Shown one piece after another: positions 60,535 through 64,000 of a DNA stretch of 64,000 nt (position 1 is its first letter; every line of letters starts with the position of its first letter). This DNA comes from Brevibacillus ruminantium. Lineage in GTDB: Bacteria; Bacillota; Bacilli; Brevibacillales; Brevibacillaceae. The notes below the pieces were generated by a model. The model did no database searches. It worked only from the letters and a program-made list of their open reading frames with translations, and was not told where the DNA came from. The stretch lies in NCBI RefSeq assembly GCF_023746555.1, contig NZ_CP098755.1, positions 2,305,001 through 2,369,000 on the forward strand, in the 5' to 3' direction. The translations under genes were made by a program, and so were the position numbers.

Positions 60535-60630
60535 CTTTTTCACTTGGTCCCCGCCTTTGTTTTGAAACGCATGGGTGTGTTTATCAGCTTGCTGTTAGGT
60601 GTGTGGTTCGGTTATTTGAAAAATGAGTGA
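60535..60630 (+). pseudogene. Membrane-protein C-terminal remnant
   Basis: A short open frame reads LFHLVPAFVLKRMGVFISLL, then LGVWFGYLKNE, to TGA 60628-60630 without a start. It is probably the tail of a former neighbour of the methyltransferase. The following stretch to 60794 holds the dyad CTGTGG/CCACAG (60751-60766) and the promoter of the next gene. Confidence 0.4.
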
Positions 60631-60794
60631 TTGATCGGCTGAGCCGAAGGAAAAAATGAAGGTATAGAGGTTCAGAGACACTTGTATATAAATGTGGTAG
60701 CTTTGCATTAAGTAGAAATGATTTCTTCTTTTAGACATTCACGTCATGTCCTCTGTGGTTGGCCACAGCAAAATTTTTCAAGGAGTGATAAAGC

Positions 60795-61493
60795 TTGACT
60801 CACAAAGTGCTTGTCGTCGATGACGATCCGGAAATTCGAGATGTGGTTCATATTTTTTTGCGAAATGAAGGGTTTCATGTATGGGAGGCCGAGGACGGCT
60901 TGCAGGCCTTGCAAATTTTGAACCGTGAAGCAGTCGATCTGATCATTTTGGATGTAATGATGCCCAATCTCGACGGGATTAAAGCGTGTTTCAAAATCCG
61001 TGAAATGTCGAATATTCCGATCATTATGCTTTCCGCCAAAGGCGAGGATATCGATAAAATAACCGGGCTGACGACGGGGGCTGACGATTATGTCGCCAAG
61101 CCGTTTAATCCACTGGAACTGATCGCTCGGGTAAAGGCGCAGCTTCGCAGGCAGAAGCTGGCGGGAGGAGGTAGCAGCAAGTCCGTGTCCGACAGTGGGA
61201 TTATCGAAATTAACGATCTGATCATCGATAAAAATCGCCATGTTGTGACGGTGCGCAGTAAAGAAGTATCGCTCACTCCGCTCGAGTTTTCGATTCTGGA
61301 GCTGATGGCCAGCCATCGTGGACATGTGTTTAATGTGGAAAAAATATACCAAAGCGTGTGGAAAGAGGACAAATTTTTATCCGATAACACCATCATGGTT
61401 CATATCCGCAATATTCGCGAAAAAATTGAAGACAATCCGCGAGAGCCTAGGTATATCAAAACCGTTTGGGGAGTGGGGTATAAGGTTGAATAA
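60795..61493 (+). CDS. OmpR-family response regulator, second VanR-like
   Basis: The 232-residue protein has a receiver (LVVDDDPE, phospho-Asp in LILDVMMPN, Lys in VAKPFNP) and an OmpR winged helix ending WGVGYKV. It resembles the VanR-like protein at 40837 in style but is clearly diverged. The TTG start follows AAGGAG. It overlaps its kinase by eight bases. Confidence 0.86.
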   Translation: MTHKVLVVDDDPEIRDVVHIFLRNEGFHVWEAEDGLQALQILNREAVDLIILDVMMPNLDGIKACFKIREMSNIPIIMLSAKGEDIDKITGLTTGADDYVAKPFNPLELIARVKAQLRRQKLAGGGSSKSVSDSGIIEINDLIIDKNRHVVTVRSKEVSLTPLEFSILELMASHRGHVFNVEKIYQSVWKEDKFLSDNTIMVHIRNIREKIEDNPREPRYIKTVWGVGYKVE

Positions 61494-62553
61494 GAAGCAG
61501 AAACGAAAGCTCCTTTCCACTTTAAGCTGGAAAAAGAATATTCGAATCCGAATGTTCTGGGCAGCTTTTCTAAGCTTTAGCTGTATGGTGGCTTTATCAT
61601 ATATTCTCACGTATTTATCGCTCGATCTTATGTTTTTTGGGGTGATTGGCGATCTCATTTTTATGATCGTCTCGTTTTTGTTCTTCTTCTTCCTCTTCAC
61701 GCGCCCCATTGTTCGTTATTTGCGGACACTTGCCGAAGGCCTCTTAACCATAGCGGGCGGGAATCTGGATTATCGGCTGCCAGCGTCCAATGAAGACGAG
61801 CTGGGAGAAGTCGCCAAGAGCATTAACTTTATGGCTGAGCAGCTCCAGGAAAAAATAAATCGGGAACGCCAAATCGAAAATTCGAAAATGGAACTGATTA
61901 CGAGTGTTTCCCATGATCTGCGTACGCCTTTAACCAGCATCATTGGTTATTTGAATTTGTTGAAGAATGATAATCTCGAAGATCTCGATGAACATAAGCG
62001 CTATATCAACAACGCCTACAACAAATCTCAACAGCTGAAGAAGCTGATCGACGACTTGTTTGAATACACACGATTAACAAGTGGAGCGGCGAACCTTTCT
62101 TTTACGAAGGTGGATGTGAACAGTTTATTGGAGCAGATCATGAATGAATTCGAACCGATTGCGCTGGAAAAATCGCTCACGGTTCGTACGTTTCTGGATC
62201 AGAAGCCGATTTACGGTTATGTCGATACTGAAAAAATGGTCCGCGCCATCGATAACCTGTTGATGAATGCGCTCAAGTTTTCGGTAAAGCCGGGTGAAAT
62301 CACGGTACGGCTGTCAGCGGATGAGCAGCATATTTATTTTGCGGTTGAAAATAGGGGGAAACCAATCCCGGAAGAGCAGGAGAAACTGCTTTTCGAACGG
62401 TTTTATAAAGCTGATCCGTCAAGAAACGACCATCACGGGTCGCCCGGTGCAGGCATGGGCCTTTCCATTGCCAAAAACATTGTCGAGCTGCATGGAGGGC
62501 GAATCGGGTTGAACCATCAAAACGGACACTTCACTTTTTTTATCATTATTTGA
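61486..62553 (+). CDS. Sensor histidine kinase, second VanS-like
   Basis: The 355-residue protein has two TM helices (~22-44 and ~48-70) with almost no extracellular loop, a HAMP domain (NEDELGEVAKSINFMAEQL), the H box SVSHDLRTPLTSIIGYL, the N box DNLLMNALKFS and the G box GAGMGLSIAKNI. The start is TTG 61486, inside the end of the regulator gene. It ends in a hydrophobic tail (FTFFIII) next to the left end of the tnpB element, so its last codons may have been altered by the insertion. Confidence 0.84.
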   Translation: MNKKQKRKLLSTLSWKKNIRIRMFWAAFLSFSCMVALSYILTYLSLDLMFFGVIGDLIFMIVSFLFFFFLFTRPIVRYLRTLAEGLLTIAGGNLDYRLPASNEDELGEVAKSINFMAEQLQEKINRERQIENSKMELITSVSHDLRTPLTSIIGYLNLLKNDNLEDLDEHKRYINNAYNKSQQLKKLIDDLFEYTRLTSGAANLSFTKVDVNSLLEQIMNEFEPIALEKSLTVRTFLDQKPIYGYVDTEKMVRAIDNLLMNALKFSVKPGEITVRLSADEQHIYFAVENRGKPIPEEQEKLLFERFYKADPSRNDHHGSPGAGMGLSIAKNIVELHGGRIGLNHQNGHFTFFIII

Positions 62554-62659
62554 CCAGAAGACTCCTACCTTCTATAAGTGGGAGATGAATGGTCGACTTC
62601 TTTGGAATTACATGGTAAACTGGACTAAGAACAAGTGTTCTTAAAGGGGGTGAAACTCC

Positions 62660-63778
62660 ATGGAACAATACAAAGCGTTTCAATTCCGTCTATATCCAAC
62701 ACCAGAACAGGCCACGCTCATCAACAAAACGATTGGATGCTGCCGGTTTGTGTTCAATCATTTCCTCGACAAGTGGAATCAATCGTATCAGGAAACAGGG
62801 AAAGGACTAACGTATCGTCGTTGCTCCTCACAACTTCCTGCTCTCAAAACCATGTATGGATGGCTAAAAGAAGCAGATTCCATTGCCATTCAAACGACTG
62901 TAAAGAATTTGGGAGACAGCTTCGCGCGGTTTTTCAAGGGACAAAATGATCGGCCCAGATTCAAAAGTAAGAAGAATCTTGTGCAATCCTACACAACGAA
63001 GTACACCAATGGAAATATAGGAATGGTCGGTCATCATGTGAAACTTCCGAAACTGGGACTTGTGAAATGTGTCAAGTCAAGAGAAATAGAGGGACGGATC
63101 TTGTCTGCTACCATCAGACGCAAACCATCCGGGAAATACTTTGTTTCCATTCTCTGTGAAGTGGCCATCAAACCATTCGAACAAGGAGAACAAACGGTAG
63201 GCGTTGATCTTGGGATCAAGGATTTTGCTACGCTTTCCACTGGAGAAAAAATAGCGAATCCAAAGAACGATCGAAAGTATGAGAAGCAACTAGCCAGATG
63301 GCAACGAATCCTTTCTCGTAGAAAGAAAGGAGGGAAAAACCGGGAAAAAGCACGGATCAAAGTTGCTCACTTACATGAAAAAATATCCAACACACGCAAC
63401 GACTTTCTCCACAAGCTCTCTGCCAGACTGATTCGCGAAAACCAAGTGATCTGTATGGAGGACTTGCAGGTGGAAAACATGGCCAAAAATCACAAGCTGG
63501 CAAAATCAATCGCAGATGCATCATGGGCTGCTTTTCGTACCATGGTTGAATACAAGGCGAAATGGTACGGTAGAATCATCAGCATCGTAGACAAACGGTT
63601 CCCATCCAGTCAGCTATGTTCCCATCCCTCTTGTGGATATCGACATAAAGAGGTAAAGAATCTCAATCTACGTGAATGGGAATGTCCATCGTGTGGAACC
63701 GTCCATGATCGCGATATTAATGCAAGTAAGAATATTGAGCAAGAAGGACTTCGATTGTTAGGGATCATCCTAACTTAA
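62660..63778 (+). CDS. tnpB: TnpB RNA-guided endonuclease
   Basis: The 372-residue protein has an N-terminal wedge and REC-like region ([31 protein letters not shown]) and a RuvC-like nuclease split as [12 protein letters not shown] (Asp), [11 protein letters not shown] (Glu) and [11 protein letters not shown] (Asp). A zinc finger (CSHPSC...CPSC) lies before the last part. All catalytic residues are present, so it may be active. TnpB uses an omegaRNA from the element's right end to cut DNA at a TAM. ATG 62660 follows AAGGGGGTG. Confidence 0.9.
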   Translation: MEQYKAFQFRLYPTPEQATLINKTIGCCRFVFNHFLDKWNQSYQETGKGLTYRRCSSQLPALKTMYGWLKEADSIAIQTTVKNLGDSFARFFKGQNDRPRFKSKKNLVQSYTTKYTNGNIGMVGHHVKLPKLGLVKCVKSREIEGRILSATIRRKPSGKYFVSILCEVAIKPFEQGEQTVGVDLGIKDFATLSTGEKIANPKNDRKYEKQLARWQRILSRRKKGGKNREKARIKVAHLHEKISNTRNDFLHKLSARLIRENQVICMEDLQVENMAKNHKLAKSIADASWAAFRTMVEYKAKWYGRIISIVDKRFPSSQLCSHPSCGYRHKEVKNLNLREWECPSCGTVHDRDINASKNIEQEGLRLLGIILT

Positions 63779-63891
63779 CTGTGGGTCGCACAGGGATCGC
63801 TTGGTACATTTGGCTTCGGTAGAAGTCATTACCCAAGAATCCCCCACTTCAAGCGAACGCGAGTAAAAGCTAAGTGGTGGGAGCGTTCAAT
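63640..63891 (+). ncRNA. Probable omegaRNA (reRNA) region
   Basis: The scaffold should cover the 3' end of tnpB and the right-end hairpin, ending at GCGTTCAAT. The guide would be the ~16-20 bases after about 63891 (beginning AAATTTCGAG). The 5' limit is uncertain; it is inferred from known IS605-family elements. Confidence 0.5.
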
Positions 63892-64000
63892 GAAATTTCG
63901 AGAATGTGGTCCTTCGATTTTATCCTTTTTTAGATTTTGGTTAGTGTCCATTTAGATACACACACTATCATATTCATTAAGCACTTCCGCGATGTTCGCG
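63892..64000. other. Right edge
   Basis: The last 109 bases contain no gene that I can support. Confidence 0.4.

Larger units (their letters stand above)
62562..63891 (+). mobile_element. tnpB-only IS200/IS605-family element (IS1341-like)
   Basis: A left-end hairpin, CTCCTAC/GTGGGAG (62562-62584), the tnpB gene, and a right-end hairpin (CCCCCACTT/AAGTGGTGGG, 63841-63883) followed by GCGTTCAAT define the element. There is no tnpA, so it cannot move without a transposase in trans. Ends are inferred from the subterminal hairpins. It lies 8 bases after the kinase stop. Confidence 0.75.

Overview
The window looks like chromosomal DNA of a Gram-positive, endospore-forming Bacillota species, most likely Brevibacillus or a close Paenibacillaceae relative. 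The evidence is a gerA-type spore germination operon, a SpoVB/MurJ-type flippase, strong AAGGAGG ribosome binding sites with many TTG and GTG starts, and classical hairpin-plus-T-run terminators. No rRNA, tRNA or CRISPR array was seen. The assignment is inferred from gene families, not from a database search.

Layout. 0.4-1.8 kb: a frameshifted RRNPP-type regulator (XRE HTH plus TPR-like repeats) followed by a 41-residue Phr-like secreted peptide gene. 2-8.7 kb: cell-envelope genes (L,D-transpeptidase, flippase, Amidase_6) among several decayed genes. 8.9-12.8 kb: an arsenic cluster (arsR, arsB, arsC, a cysteine-rich MarR regulator, arsM) with repeated operators. 13.2-18.3 kb: a two-component system plus an ABC cassette with a small exported protein and a large permease. 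19.4-20.2 kb: an ANT(9)/AadA-like nucleotidyltransferase. 20.6-26.5 kb: a sensor kinase, NtrC-type regulator and TAXI binding protein, followed by an MFS transporter behind a consensus sigma-54 promoter. 26.8-35.6 kb: single genes including SRAP, TmrB-like, PaiB/MocR and a MerR/SRPBCC operon.

35.8-42.6 kb holds a complete VanG/VanE-like glycopeptide resistance set: vanY-like, D-Ala-D-Ser-type ligase, vanXY, vanT (serine/alanine racemase), vanR and vanS. 43.7-47.1 kb: LysR, GltS and an agmatinase-type ureohydrolase. 47.3-51.5 kb: gerAA, gerAB, gerAC (interrupted by one in-frame TGA) and a CLC_0170-like small membrane protein. 51.7-57.2 kb: SDR and AraC genes, an internally deleted ABC-F gene that keeps its promoter and attenuator, a DUF6530-like gene, a tet(L)-like efflux gene with a tet-type leader peptide, and a streptothricin acetyltransferase-like gene. 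57.5-59.7 kb: a MoxR/CobS-like AAA ATPase with a VWA partner, sharing a 16-bp upstream box with the DUF6530-like gene. 60-63.9 kb: a methyltransferase, a second VanRS-like pair and a tnpB-only IS605-type element.

Three themes stand out. The first is a concentration of antibiotic and metalloid defence genes with their own cis-regulation: attenuators, a MerR promoter and ArsR and MarR operators. The second is a high density of frameshifts, nonsense codons and truncations, reflecting either real decay or an indel-prone assembly. The third is a set of little-described modules: the peptide signalling pair, the MarR/arsM unit, the TAXI-kinase-sigma-54 circuit, and the DUF6530/MoxR/VWA group, which is the best candidate for an undescribed system.
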